The translations under genes and the position numbers were made by a program. DNA of 27,053 nucleotides from a virus: positions 1 through 27,053 of the IMG/VR virus record IMGVR_UViG_3300020418_000039; one strand, 5' to 3'. This document shows, piece by piece, positions 12,400 through 20,521 of this stretch (position 1 is the stretch's first letter; every line of letters starts with the position of its first letter). Under the pieces are notes generated by a model, which saw nothing but the letters and a program-made list of their open reading frames with translations, was not told where the DNA came from and did not search any database.

Positions 12400-13067
12400 T
12401 AGATATTACCTTTATTTTCTTCGTAATACTCAAGATCCTTTTGCCACCCATCACCTGCATATTCACTATAAATGACACGACCAATATCTCTAAAGTTGTT
12501 ATAAAACAAAGAAACTTTATCAATATCAGTTAATGCTTGATGAATAGGAGGACCATAGACAATTAAATTCCATGTAGATGGACATACAGATTCAAATCCT
12601 GTTGACGTTGCTCGGAGTTGTTTAACTCTTTTAAAAGGAATGCAAATGGGGTAATCCCACACAATTGGTGCAGCACGTAGCAACTCAGAAGCACTACTAA
12701 AAAAAATAAAACTATTAATATGACCATTGCGATATTCATTAATAGTTTTGTTTAACCAAATACGACAGTTTTTTACAGCACCTTTAGGTGCAATCCAAAC
12801 GTTACCATGCCAATGTTCTTGGAGCGGATTAACATCAATAGTAGGAACTGAAGTAGCTTCAACAAGTACTTGCTGCACAGGATCAGATGTTGGGTCAAAA
12901 TCAATGCTACCCATCACTTGCCTTGCTCTATCAATGAGTTGAGGCGTTGGATATAGAGGAAGCTTTAAACCCTTAGAAGCAAGTTTATCAGATAAATTCT
13001 TCTGCGAGCGCTCTAAAGCTTTCTTGGCTCCGACCTGCTTCGACTGCAAATGTTCTTGTTCCAGCAT
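12399..13067 (-). CDS. Dam-like N6-adenine methyltransferase homologue, catalytic motif altered
   Basis: A 222-aa protein resembling phage DNA N-6-adenine methyltransferases (PF05869-type): YPTPQLIDRARQVMGSIDFDP corresponds to the AdoMet-pocket region, followed by HWHGNVWIAPKG where the family has V-W-x-[DN]-P-P-Y-G. Here Asn/Asp is Ala93, the second Pro is Lys95 and Tyr is Gly96, so base flipping and catalysis are doubtful. Downstream strands such as SFIFFSSASELLRAAP and PICIPFKRVK fit the rest of the fold. I use ATG 13067 (a GTG three bases earlier is possible); it overlaps the upstream gene by 80 bp. Confidence 0.6.
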   Translation of the reverse strand: MLEQEHLQSKQVGAKKALERSQKNLSDKLASKGLKLPLYPTPQLIDRARQVMGSIDFDPTSDPVQQVLVEATSVPTIDVNPLQEHWHGNVWIAPKGAVKNCRIWLNKTINEYRNGHINSFIFFSSASELLRAAPIVWDYPICIPFKRVKQLRATSTGFESVCPSTWNLIVYGPPIHQALTDIDKVSLFYNNFRDIGRVIYSEYAGDGWQKDLEYYEENKGNI

Positions 13068-13407
13068 CACTAATTAATGTAATAAGCACGTTTTGCGACC
13101 AATCATTTTCATTAATCTCCTGTAAAAGTTTTCGTAAAAACTCGTTTACATCTGTATCGTTTTCACGTTCAGAAATTTGAAGATCAAATTCAATTGATTC
13201 TGCCCACATGAAAGTAGTTGAATCATTCAATAAGTTAATCACAAGTGAACCTGGACCATGCTTTTCTACGCCGTTAAGAGCAATATTAATAAGATCTGAA
13301 AGGATCAATTCTGCAGTAGCCATGAGAAACTTCTGCTCTTGTTCTTTTTCAGGACCAAATTTTTCTGAAGCAATTAATTGCTGGATCAGATCGTTGCGTC
13401 TAGACAT
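12988..13407 (-). CDS. Hypothetical protein, 139 aa
   Basis: No family recognised. The protein is acidic and mostly helical, with MATAELILSDLINIALNGV near residue 30-48, alternating strands around SLVINLLNDSTTFMWAES, and a C-terminal helix SQESFRALAEEF. Its 3' end overlaps the Dam-like gene by 80 bp in another frame. A CCTAAATAGAGAGTC element lies 9 bp upstream of its ATG, so it may begin a transcription unit running to 11986. Confidence 0.6.
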   Translation of the reverse strand: MSRRNDLIQQLIASEKFGPEKEQEQKFLMATAELILSDLINIALNGVEKHGPGSLVINLLNDSTTFMWAESIEFDLQISERENDTDVNEFLRKLLQEINENDWSQNVLITLISDAGTRTFAVEAGRSQESFRALAEEFI

Positions 13408-13415
13408 AAAAGAAT

Positions 13416-13430
13416 GACTCTCTATTTAGG
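13416..13430 (-). promoter_or_regulatory. CCTAAATAGAGAGTC element upstream of 13407 gene
   Basis: Minus-strand word CCTAAATAGAGAGTC, 9 bp before the ATG at 13407, close in sequence to CCTAATATAGAGTC before the deaminase-like gene. The AGAGAG part could itself be the ribosome binding site, so the similarity may reflect translation as well as transcription signals. Confidence 0.35.
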
Positions 13431-13439
13431 ATAAATTAA

Positions 13440-14234
13440 TTATTGGTTATTTGTGGTATTATTTTCTTCATCTTCAATATTTAGTTGAGATGAATTAAAT
13501 TGACTAGAGTGTCTACCATTAATAATATCTTCTACAACTGCTTCCCAACGGTCAGCAAATTCAGAATTTGGAGCAAACGTTAGATTTGCACGATCGTCAA
13601 GTTCTTGAGCATTAGTAATCATTTCTTGCTCTTTTAAAGCTTGTTCAACAGCATATTCAGCTACTTGCTGCTTAAGTGTATGTAATTCACAGGCAAGTTC
13701 AAAGCTTTCAAGATAAGAATCTTGATCAACAAAGACGCCAATTTTTTGAGGAATTAAATGAAATGGATTGCAGCAATATTTATTACCGCAAGTAGTTTTT
13801 ACGCCGGTATAACCAAGATCTCCCCACGTATACCACATAGCTACGCGCTGAGGATGATGTTGAGTACTACTGCTAATACCAGGCCGTCTCCAAGGAAACT
13901 GCGGCATTCCATTGCCAGGCGCTTTATAACCTTGCCACTCCCAGCATTCGTCAGGTTGACCAATATCGACTTTAGACCAAAACTTAAGAGCACGTTTGCG
14001 TTCTTTTTTAAGCAGTCGATTAATGTCAAAAGACATTCTACCTTCTCTTGCTGCAGCTACACATCGAACACATGCTTGATGACTATCAAAGCGCATTGAA
14101 GTAGCACTAAAACGGCCAATAGAATGGCCGCTGTAAATACATAATGTTCCTTCTTCTGCAGTATTTGAAAGGTTTAAGTTGCGTCTACCGTAAGCATGGC
14201 CACCAACTTTACGATTAGGAGTTGATTCAGGCAT
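13440..14234 (-). CDS. HNH-like protein with the catalytic His replaced
   Basis: A 264-aa protein. Residues ~30-65 hold a possible zinc knuckle (C32, H52, C55, C58). Residues 84-162 match the phage HNH/AP2-associated pattern: FWSKVDIGQPDECWEWQG, then QRVAMWYTWGD and the core VKTTCGNKYCCNPFHLIP. In active members the core begins V-x-H-x-C; here the His is Thr147, while the Cys pair and N-P-x-H-L are kept. Strand cleavage is therefore doubtful and DNA binding more likely. The last ~100 residues are charged and helical with an Asn/Glu-rich end. It starts by TGATG overlap with the gene at 14234. Confidence 0.6.
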   Translation of the reverse strand: MPESTPNRKVGGHAYGRRNLNLSNTAEEGTLCIYSGHSIGRFSATSMRFDSHQACVRCVAAAREGRMSFDINRLLKKERKRALKFWSKVDIGQPDECWEWQGYKAPGNGMPQFPWRRPGISSSTQHHPQRVAMWYTWGDLGYTGVKTTCGNKYCCNPFHLIPQKIGVFVDQDSYLESFELACELHTLKQQVAEYAVEQALKEQEMITNAQELDDRANLTFAPNSEFADRWEAVVEDIINGRHSSQFNSSQLNIEDEENNTTNNQ

Positions 14235-14470
14235 CAGAAATCACTATCAGGTTTAATATGCTGACCACCATGTGCTTCATATTGTTGTTCAATAGGAAGA
14301 AGCTCTAGCAGGTGATTCATTTTATACTCGTAACGAGTGCTATTTTCGTACTTAATTCTTACGAGTTGGGCACGTGGAGTATAAAATTCAGGTTTACCAA
14401 CAACAAGTGCAATACGTTCTCCTGGAGAAGTAATAACGCGTTGTCCAATTTTAATATCTTTGGCTTTCAT
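14234..14470 (-). CDS. Small beta-barrel-like hypothetical protein
   Basis: A 78-aa basic protein, MKAKDIKIGQRVITSPGE at the N-terminus, then alternating strands (RIALVVGKPEF, AQLVRIKYEN, TRYEYKMNHL). The 'DIKIGQRV' start and strand pattern suggest a small SH3/KOW-like barrel, which is a structural guess and not a family assignment. It lies 40 bp downstream of the primase-helicase and is coupled to the HNH-like gene. Confidence 0.55.
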   Translation of the reverse strand: MKAKDIKIGQRVITSPGERIALVVGKPEFYTPRAQLVRIKYENSTRYEYKMNHLLELLPIEQQYEAHGGQHIKPDSDF

Positions 14471-14509
14471 TGTATCTGAATAATATATGTTTTAGTAACT
14501 TTAGTGTAA

Positions 14510-16732
14510 TTAGAAGTCGTTCAATATGTGATCTTCAATAAGAGGATCATTGTTAGGACGCTGCCAAATACGAACAGATTTTGATTTGTTTGTAAGTGGA
14601 TCTTTTCGTGAAGTGACAAGACGTCTCCATCCCATTGACTGGAGAATATCTGCAACTCTTCGTCCTTCTCTTCTGCCTTGACTGCGAGGATCAAGCTCTA
14701 GTGCGTTAGTTAAAACTTCTGCAGCACTTACTTCATTACGAATAGCTACATAAGATGCCACTTTGTCGAGCCAAGGATCTGGATCACCAAACTCTTGGAT
14801 GTAATCAGCAATAGCAGCAATTTCGCCACTATTAAATTCATAACCTTCTCCATTTCTATATGCGTGAACAGCTGCTGACCAAAGATGATCTCGTTGAATA
14901 TTGAGTTCTTTCCAAGGGATTTGAAAGTTAGGACCAATTTCAAGTGGTACAAAGCGTCTATTGCCAGTACTATCAACCAAAAATTGATTTCTATTAGTTG
15001 TTCCAATCAGAACAAACCTGCGAGCCAATTTGCTTGGTAAAGATGCATAAGGAAATCTAACTTCATCTACTCTTGTAGTAACAAGATTTTTAAAGTTTTC
15101 AATGTTACGTGAATTGAAGTAATTATCAATTTCAGGAAGCTCTAAAAGCCATGCAACGTGCAATCGATATTGCTCTTTCATCAGAGTTTCTAGTGGTGTA
15201 GTAATTTCTGAAAAAAGGTTTTGGGGTACAAGGCACCGAGCAAACATAGACTTACCAGCTCCTTGAGGACCTACTAAAATTGGAAGCCAAGACATAGAAC
15301 ATCCAGGATTGAATGCGCGTGCTACAGCACCAATCATCATGCGTTGCATTGCAGTTGTAGCAATTGCATAACTGTTACCAAGAAATATTTCTCCTACACG
15401 ATTCCAATCAGTATGTGGTGTACAAGTTGCAGCACACTTTTCTAGATACTTTTTGATTGGGCAGTATAAATTTTTAGATGCTGCATATTGAATCGCGCTT
15501 TTAATACGTGCTTCTGGAATAAAAATACCATTTTCACATGCAACTTTAACAGTCATTAGATCAAGGTCGTTACCTTGCAAAGCAATAGTTTGACCTTGGT
15601 TATCAGTGTACTCAATTGCACTTGTTAGTTCATTCTTACGTAAATCGTGAAGAATATCTTTTACCTTAGTAACATCGCTTTCACGTTCTTTTGCAAGATC
15701 ATCAGATGATTTTTTTGGACGCCCTCTACGTTTTACTTGCTGTGAATCAGGAATTGGTTCGATGTCAATGTCATTTTGTTGTGCGCTTATTTCCATTGTA
15801 TTTATGTACTTATCAAAGTTATGAATAGGATCAAACTCGGTATAACCTCCAGCAGCTCCAAGAGCACCAAACCTTAGATTAACAGGGAGTTTTTTAGCCC
15901 AATCTGGATCTTGCTTTTTAGCAAGCGAATAAAGTGTAGTATGACCCGAATAATTACCGAGACCTCGCCACTTAAATCGTTGAATATTTTCTTGCTTTTC
16001 TCCGTGATGACCATTCAATACCCATGTAACCCATGAATCGAATATAGGTTCACCAATGCCTGCACAAGCAGCCATGACTGGCACATAATAGGTTTCATAC
16101 TCACCATCTTCAGAAGGGCGTAAAAAGGATTCTAGAAGCCACTGACAGCGCTTAATATCTATATCAGTAATGTCTGAACTATTAAAGTTTGAGACTTCTT
16201 CATAAGCAATATTTTCTAGCAAAAACTCAGGTACAGGTTCATATTCTTTATTTGATTGAATTTCAGTATTTGAATTTCCAAACCAAAGCCGTTCAGGTTT
16301 TTGACCGCAATTGTCAGCGAGCTCTTCAAGCTCTAACTCAGCAAGTAATCGATTAACAATAAGCCAGTAGGCACCACGATGTTCTGCAGAACTATTCAGC
16401 AATTTTGCTAGTGGAAAAAGTGCTCGAAACCGATGTTCTTGTTCACTGTGGCTTGCAGAAGTATAAGTAGCAGCACACCAATGTCGAGCAGTGTCAGTTG
16501 ACCAAAAACGTGCAAGCGAAGTATCTCCGTCAAAATCAATAACAATGACATTTGAACCTACTGAATTATCAGCTTTACGATGCCTGTTATGAAAATGAGT
16601 TGCGCACCAGCCATAACCTTGCTGAACCCAACCGAGTAACCATTCAATATCTTCGTTAATATTTTGCCAATCATGTGCAGGTTTAGTTAGTTTGTTCTTG
16701 CAATTCTTGTTGACTGCAATCCGTAGTTTCAT
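14510..16732 (-). CDS. Primase-helicase: N-terminal prim-pol (AEP-like), C-terminal VirE-type P-loop ATPase
   Basis: A 740-aa replication protein. The N-terminal domain shows archaeo-eukaryotic primase features: VIVIDFDGD (metal-binding Asps, ~residue 63-70), YTSASHSEQEHRFR (S-x-H nucleotide motif, ~90) and a later ERLWFGNS. The C-terminal half is a superfamily-3-like helicase of the VirE (PF05272) group: Walker A GPQGAGKS (~488), Walker B LLELPEID (~530), sensor GTTNRNQF (~576) and DSTGNRRFVPLEI with the Arg finger. A basic KRRGRPKKSS linker around 350 separates them and resembles an AT-hook. It likely primes and unwinds at the phage fork. The start overlaps the nuclease gene by 50 bp. Confidence 0.85.
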   Translation of the reverse strand: MKLRIAVNKNCKNKLTKPAHDWQNINEDIEWLLGWVQQGYGWCATHFHNRHRKADNSVGSNVIVIDFDGDTSLARFWSTDTARHWCAATYTSASHSEQEHRFRALFPLAKLLNSSAEHRGAYWLIVNRLLAELELEELADNCGQKPERLWFGNSNTEIQSNKEYEPVPEFLLENIAYEEVSNFNSSDITDIDIKRCQWLLESFLRPSEDGEYETYYVPVMAACAGIGEPIFDSWVTWVLNGHHGEKQENIQRFKWRGLGNYSGHTTLYSLAKKQDPDWAKKLPVNLRFGALGAAGGYTEFDPIHNFDKYINTMEISAQQNDIDIEPIPDSQQVKRRGRPKKSSDDLAKERESDVTKVKDILHDLRKNELTSAIEYTDNQGQTIALQGNDLDLMTVKVACENGIFIPEARIKSAIQYAASKNLYCPIKKYLEKCAATCTPHTDWNRVGEIFLGNSYAIATTAMQRMMIGAVARAFNPGCSMSWLPILVGPQGAGKSMFARCLVPQNLFSEITTPLETLMKEQYRLHVAWLLELPEIDNYFNSRNIENFKNLVTTRVDEVRFPYASLPSKLARRFVLIGTTNRNQFLVDSTGNRRFVPLEIGPNFQIPWKELNIQRDHLWSAAVHAYRNGEGYEFNSGEIAAIADYIQEFGDPDPWLDKVASYVAIRNEVSAAEVLTNALELDPRSQGRREGRRVADILQSMGWRRLVTSRKDPLTNKSKSVRIWQRPNNDPLIEDHILNDF

Positions 16733-17453
16733 TATCTATCTCATGAAATTGTTGACAACGTTTAAGAAAACGCGATTCGTGAAGAGCTAGTTGATCTCCA
16801 TCAATAAATATCCCCTGTGTTGTTTCCGGTGTAGAAACGATGATAAGGGCAACATCACAAAGAAACCCTGTCCGCTCATTTAAGGCATACCGATAAGCAG
16901 CCATTTGTTGAGCACACTTAGTATATTTGCGATAACCGCCAAAACCAATACGGTCACCACGTTCAGGAAAAGTTGAGCAGTAAGGACTATTGCTTGTTTT
17001 AAAATCAGCAATAACTCGTACACCGCCAATTTCACCGATTAAATCTGGACAACCAGCATATCGATGCTCTGTACTCCAAACGTAAGCAACTTCTTTGTCA
17101 TCACTTCTAAGGTGATTCCAATCAGGACGTAAAGGACGCTCTGACCAATGAATTGTATCAAACCAATCTAGGTATGTCGAAATACCATTCCAAAATTCTT
17201 GAAATTCATCAGGAATATTGGGATCCAATCCACGAATATAGTTTTCACAACCAAGATGAATAGCAGAGCCGCGAGTAGATGCCTCCTCTAGCGCACCCGG
17301 ATTATTCTTTTGCCATGTACGTAAACCTGCTTTAGATTTTTCTGATTCAGTGGCAGATAATACAGTGGTTACACTTGGCATATAAATGCCGGAGCATAGA
17401 TATTTTCTATGTCCGGCAGAAGTTTGAATTCTATAAGGTTTATCAGTAGTCAC
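16683..17453 (-). CDS. PD-(D/E)XK nuclease (Cas4/RecB-like)
   Basis: A 256-aa nuclease. Landmarks are GSAIHLGCENYI (His/Glu helix), YAGCPDLIGEI (catalytic Asp), VRVIADFKTS (D-x-K) and CAQQMAAYRYAL (Q-x-x-x-Y), the standard order of the RecB/Cas4-like PD-(D/E)XK fold. No Cys cluster for an iron-sulfur centre is evident, so it is closer to plain phage exonucleases than to Cas4 proper. It lies between a coiled-coil gene (11-bp overlap) and the primase-helicase (50-bp overlap), implying a role in replication, recombination or host DNA breakdown. Confidence 0.8.
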   Translation of the reverse strand: MTTDKPYRIQTSAGHRKYLCSGIYMPSVTTVLSATESEKSKAGLRTWQKNNPGALEEASTRGSAIHLGCENYIRGLDPNIPDEFQEFWNGISTYLDWFDTIHWSERPLRPDWNHLRSDDKEVAYVWSTEHRYAGCPDLIGEIGGVRVIADFKTSNSPYCSTFPERGDRIGFGGYRKYTKCAQQMAAYRYALNERTGFLCDVALIIVSTPETTQGIFIDGDQLALHESRFLKRCQQFHEIDNETTDCSQQELQEQTN

Positions 17454-17745
17454 TCTCTAGTTCCTGGTTCTCTTGATAAGTTGAGCTGTAATCTGTAGTT
17501 GCGGTTTGCGTCTGAAAAAGTTGGTAAAGCTCTCCAACTAATTGACCTACACCCTCCATTACTTGACCCATCGCTACTACTTGATTAGACAACTGTGCAA
17601 CTTCCTGGCGAAGTGCAATGGTATGATCCATTAGCGAAGGCGGTCGTGTAATAGGAGCAGGTGCTTGAGCAGTTTTAGCTCCTGTAATAAGTTGATTAAT
17701 GCGCTCTTGCATTTCAGGAGGCAAATTTTGAAGTGAGTTAGTCAT
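17443..17745 (-). CDS. Small helical protein, possible replication accessory
   Basis: A 100-aa protein with a Pro-rich segment (KTAQAPAPITRPP) followed by a coiled coil (TIALRQEVAQLSNQVVAM) and a Gln/Thr-rich, acidic C-terminus. No known family. Coupling on both sides (TAATG to the gene before, 11-bp overlap to the nuclease) places it inside the replication operon. Oligomerisation is predicted from the heptads. Confidence 0.6.
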   Translation of the reverse strand: MTNSLQNLPPEMQERINQLITGAKTAQAPAPITRPPSLMDHTIALRQEVAQLSNQVVAMGQVMEGVGQLVGELYQLFQTQTATTDYSSTYQENQELESDY

Positions 17746-18482
17746 TAAAATTCAGTTTCAGGTTCGTTATTTTTAGCAGCTTTTGTAGTAAGCACAGTGC
17801 TGCCTCGTTTGTCTATTCCACCAGCAGGTAAACCTTTTTGGTCAACTTGCTTTCCATCAAAAGGATCTTTCCCTTCAAAGAAGTTAGGAAGCCAGATCGA
17901 ATCTTTGTTAGATGCCCATTGATCAACAATTTTCTGTGGAACTTTTCGCACCTTCGGTAAGATGCTGTATGAAGTTTCCAAACCAGCTCCCTTACGAGAG
18001 ATCTTAATCGAAAAATTAGCAAGGCCATCTTCAGTCCATGTGTAATCTTCAACTTCTTGCAGAATTTCAGTAAGTTGATCGCGTAAAGATTTCTGTTCAA
18101 TGAACAGTACTTCAAGACGACCACGAGTAGCTGATGTACCTACCCAAGCTAAAAACCTACGTGGTTTGACGTAGGAGCCATCAATTTTTGGTCGATCTGG
18201 TTTGGACCAGTCAGTTTCCCGAGCAAGATCGCTAGGAGTACCAGGGTGAGTGCGAGTAACAACGTACCCATTGAATTTGAGTTCACCGTCTGGACCTGCT
18301 GCTTCGGAAGCGTACTGCCAACCCATGATTGCATGACCTGTTTCGTAACAGCCAAGAAGTCGAAATTCTTCGCTTTCTCCATCTTTAAGGCTGCTTGGTT
18401 TCCAATAAGGTTGAGGTTCTTTAGTTTCAATTTTTTCTTGATTTTGTTCGAGTAATTCAGGTGGTAAAACTTGCAGTGTCAT
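17745..18482 (-). CDS. Conserved-looking phage protein, possible ssDNA-binding
   Basis: A 245-aa soluble protein starting at ATG 18482 (MTLQVLPPELLEQNQ). Residues ~28-50, WKPSSLKDGESEEFRLLG, resemble the W-K-x-x-D-G-E opening of several phage ssDNA-binding or replication accessory proteins. The middle has mixed strands and a helix SLRDQLTEILQEVED. The end is Lys/Gly-rich then acidic (NNEPETEF), like the tails of SSB-type proteins. Function is a cautious inference from this pattern and from its place upstream of the nuclease and primase; I cannot name the family. Confidence 0.5.
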   Translation of the reverse strand: MTLQVLPPELLEQNQEKIETKEPQPYWKPSSLKDGESEEFRLLGCYETGHAIMGWQYASEAAGPDGELKFNGYVVTRTHPGTPSDLARETDWSKPDRPKIDGSYVKPRRFLAWVGTSATRGRLEVLFIEQKSLRDQLTEILQEVEDYTWTEDGLANFSIKISRKGAGLETSYSILPKVRKVPQKIVDQWASNKDSIWLPNFFEGKDPFDGKQVDQKGLPAGGIDKRGSTVLTTKAAKNNEPETEF

Positions 18483-18493
18483 ATCTAAATATC

Positions 18494-18520
18494 TAAGACA
18501 TAACAACTATAAGTTGTACA
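18494..18520. promoter_or_regulatory. Divergent intergenic region with ACAACT-ATA-AGTTGT palindrome
   Basis: Between the minus-strand gene at 18482 and the plus-strand gene at 18546 is a 6-bp inverted repeat ACAACT-ATA-AGTTGT (18503-18517), flanked by TACAATATTAAAAT. Symmetric operator-like sites in divergent gaps often bind a regulator, but no regulator is identified here. Confidence 0.4.
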
Positions 18521-18545
18521 ATATTAAAATGTGAGTTTATTAATT

Positions 18546-18872
18546 ATGCGTTTCGCAGATATCTTTGGTAAAGGTTTAGTCGGTGCTTTAACTGGCATTG
18601 ACCTTACTGATATGGTTATGAAAGGTGGATTAGTTGGTTCAACTACAGGAATGAAAATGCCTGGATTAAAGGATTTCTTGATTATGTCTGAGGGAAAAGA
18701 AATACCTTTCAACGAGCGGTCTTTGAAGCCCTACCATAAAGACTATAACCATGGAAGAACACATGGCATAGGTGACTTTGATGGAAACTATAATCCTACA
18801 TTTGGAGATTTTACTCCTGAAGAAATAGAACGCATGAATAAGATGTATCCTATTGGAAATATTGGTAAATAG
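18546..18872 (+). CDS. Hypothetical protein, 108 aa
   Basis: Family not recognised. ATG 18546 begins MRFADIFGKGLVGALTG; a GTG at 18531 would add five residues. The N-terminal third is Gly-rich and mildly hydrophobic (GLVGALTGIDLTDMVMKGG), the rest is charged with a His/Gly/Asp-rich HGRTHGIGDFDGNY stretch and an end FTPEEIERMNKMYP. It is one of two plus-strand genes in the replication half and faces the SSB gene across a hairpin. Confidence 0.55.
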   Translation: MRFADIFGKGLVGALTGIDLTDMVMKGGLVGSTTGMKMPGLKDFLIMSEGKEIPFNERSLKPYHKDYNHGRTHGIGDFDGNYNPTFGDFTPEEIERMNKMYPIGNIGK

Positions 18873-18881
18873 GATAATCCC

Positions 18882-18902
18882 AGCCTGAAAGATTTCGGGC
18901 TA
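18882..18902. terminator. Hairpin between convergent genes (18872 and SSB)
   Basis: AGCCTGAA-AGAT-TTCGGGCT forms an 8-bp stem with one T-G pair in the 44-bp gap between two converging genes. There is no good T-run on either side, so it is a weak or factor-assisted terminator candidate. Confidence 0.45.
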
Positions 18903-18916
18903 GGTGAATCTTACGT

Positions 18917-19576
18917 TCAATAATCCGGCGTTGGATCAACTTCTGTGTAACCCGCTGCTGAACCATTCGTTTGTGGATTCCTGCTAGATTTTTCTCGATC
19001 TTTTCGAGTCGTGAAGTCAGATGCAACAATGGCACGATAAGGGCTGTCACTGTCATCCTTGCGATATTCGCGGAGGTAGCCTTGAACGCAAATAGGTCGT
19101 CCTTTTCGGATTCGATCTGTAAGTTTCTTCTTTCTTGATTCATGAGTTTCTAGGAAAAGCCAAGTCACAATGTCGGAATTGTCAAGAGACGTACCAATTT
19201 TCACTGCTACTTGATTATTTTTACGTTCTTTAATTTCATCTGCGCCGAAGAAAGCATTGCCTAATACAACTTGATTGCAATACACAGAATCAGGAATACC
19301 CGGTTCAATTGTTGTAACAATGAGATCAAGTGGTTTACTTGTATCATCAGAAAAAACAAGATTACCAGTAATCAAGGCTCTTGTATTTGGTTTCCATTCT
19401 TTGAAAAGAGAAAGCTTCGGTCCTTCACGGTCATAACAGAGTACTCTAAGTTTAACCTCTGAAGCACCACTACCACTGGGCACAACAGCATCAGCACCAC
19501 GATAATCAAGACCATAAGCATTGATCGGATCTGAAATAAAGGATCGTAATTCAATTGTTGCAGCAATAAAATTCAT
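18917..19576 (-). CDS. Single-stranded DNA-binding protein with two OB-like halves
   Basis: A 219-aa protein. The first ~100 residues (strands such as SEVKLRVLCYDR and TRALITGNLVF) and residues ~105-195 (NQVVLGNAFFGADE, VAVKIGTSLDNSDIVTWLF, GRPICVQGYLREYR) each look like an SSB-type OB fold. The tail is polar, then acidic (ending EVDPTPDY), as in SSBs that recruit replication partners. Bacterial SSBs usually have one OB fold per chain, so the apparent tandem form is noteworthy. Preceded by CCTTTAATATAAAGACTG. Confidence 0.7.
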   Translation of the reverse strand: MNFIAATIELRSFISDPINAYGLDYRGADAVVPSGSGASEVKLRVLCYDREGPKLSLFKEWKPNTRALITGNLVFSDDTSKPLDLIVTTIEPGIPDSVYCNQVVLGNAFFGADEIKERKNNQVAVKIGTSLDNSDIVTWLFLETHESRKKKLTDRIRKGRPICVQGYLREYRKDDSDSPYRAIVASDFTTRKDREKSSRNPQTNGSAAGYTEVDPTPDY

Positions 19577-19594
19577 TATGACTGTTTAGTTTTT

Positions 19595-19612
19595 CAGTCT
19601 TTATATTAAAGG
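19595..19612 (-). promoter_or_regulatory. CCTTTAATATAAAGACTG element upstream of SSB gene
   Basis: Minus-strand element about 20 bp before the SSB ATG and immediately after the thyX stop. It shares CCTTTAATA with elements at 21521-21534 and 21561-21575 around the RNR genes. TATAAA inside it is a plausible -10 box. Confidence 0.4.
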
Positions 19613-20236
19613 TCAGTCCCACATTGCGCGAGCAATAGTAGGAACTTGATCTGCAAGTAATTCTCCAATTGATCTGGCAATTATCATGTGCTCATGTTGT
19701 GTGCCATTATCAGCTCGAAGATCAACATAATGAAGCCAACTTCTAATAGTACCGGACATATATAAACGTGTTGCTGTATTAAGAGGGAGAACAGAACGCG
19801 CACACTCTTTAGCTACACCATAGTCCAACATACTATTATAAATATCTAAAGAGCTTCGATAATGATTATCGATTTGATGTTGAAGCAATTCGACTGTTTC
19901 TTTAGGCAAATCATCAATACTATTTTGCCTATTTTTTAAATCTTGACGACGAAGATCAGGAACAACTAATTCAGTTGGGATTGCATAGCGTTGACTGAAC
20001 TCTTGAAATGAGAATGATCTGTGGCGTAATATTTGCGGAGCAATAGCGCGTGTAGTCTTAATCTCGACGCACATGGACGCCATCTCAAATGGGCTCCAGT
20101 GTTTGTGTTTGATAAGATATCGAATGAGTTTTTCGACATTAGGATTGTCTTCGTTTTGAGGATTTGAAACTCTTGCAATTTTGCCAATAAGTTTTTCTGC
20201 GTCTGGAGTTATCCAAACAAGTTTAGCATTATGCAT
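19613..20236 (-). CDS. thyX: Flavin-dependent thymidylate synthase
   Basis: A 207-aa ThyX, which makes dTMP from dUMP using FAD and methylene-tetrahydrofolate. The diagnostic motif RHRSFSFQEFSQR (R-H-R-x(7)-S-x-R-like) is intact, with HKHWSPFEMASM before it and CARSVLPLNTATRLYMSGTIR plus a C-terminal HYVDLRADNGTQHEH region that forms the nucleotide and flavin pocket. I start at ATG 20236 (MHNAKLVW); an in-frame TTG at 20245 is less likely. It overlaps a 34-aa ORF by 8 bp. With RNR and MazG it forms the phage dNTP-supply set. Confidence 0.9.
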   Translation of the reverse strand: MHNAKLVWITPDAEKLIGKIARVSNPQNEDNPNVEKLIRYLIKHKHWSPFEMASMCVEIKTTRAIAPQILRHRSFSFQEFSQRYAIPTELVVPDLRRQDLKNRQNSIDDLPKETVELLQHQIDNHYRSSLDIYNSMLDYGVAKECARSVLPLNTATRLYMSGTIRSWLHYVDLRADNGTQHEHMIIARSIGELLADQVPTIARAMWD

Positions 20237-20333
20237 GTTTAGCAATTAATTGTTTAAGTTGCTTAATAGTAAGTTGTTGGGTATACTTTTTAACAAGCAA
20301 TAAAAGCTGCTGCTGATAATCAGATTTCTTCAT
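20229..20333 (-). CDS. Hypothetical 34-aa peptide
   Basis: A short ORF that overlaps the gene before it by 14 bp and thyX by 8 bp, filling the gap exactly. It is a basic amphipathic helix rich in Gln, Leu and Lys (DYQQQLLLLVKKYTQQL, then LKQLIAKHA). The chain of overlaps supports real translation. No family is recognised. Confidence 0.5.
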   Translation of the reverse strand: MKKSDYQQQLLLLVKKYTQQLTIKQLKQLIAKHA

Positions 20334-20520
20334 CAAATAATTTTTCGATACGATCACATTCAGCAACTTGTTTTTGATAATAATTTTTCCAATCAGCTAA
20401 TGCAAGCTTAAAACCAGCAATTAGATTATCTCCATAATGTGGTTCATCAGCTTGAATATCAGCTAACCAATCAGAAAACTGCTGAGCATAGTGTTCAACA
20501 GAACCATATTGAGTATTCAT
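20320..20520 (-). CDS. Hypothetical protein, 66 aa
   Basis: Starts at ATG 20520 (MNTQYGSVEHYAQQF), with GGAGAT at Shine-Dalgarno distance just upstream; the longer frame to 20580 would overlap the previous gene. The protein is acidic and helical, with LADIQADEPHYGDNLIAGF and a C-terminal NYYQKQVAECDRIEKLF. It resembles small phage proteins of unknown function that begin around a 'QFSDWL...PEYGDNLI.GF' motif. No function assigned. Confidence 0.6.
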   Translation of the reverse strand: MNTQYGSVEHYAQQFSDWLADIQADEPHYGDNLIAGFKLALADWKNYYQKQVAECDRIEKLFDEEI

Positions 20521-20521
20521 A

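Noticed and set aside
16683-17453. Cas4 of a CRISPR system
   Set aside because: The PD-(D/E)XK core is present but no iron-sulfur Cys cluster or other cas gene is seen; phage replication context fits better.
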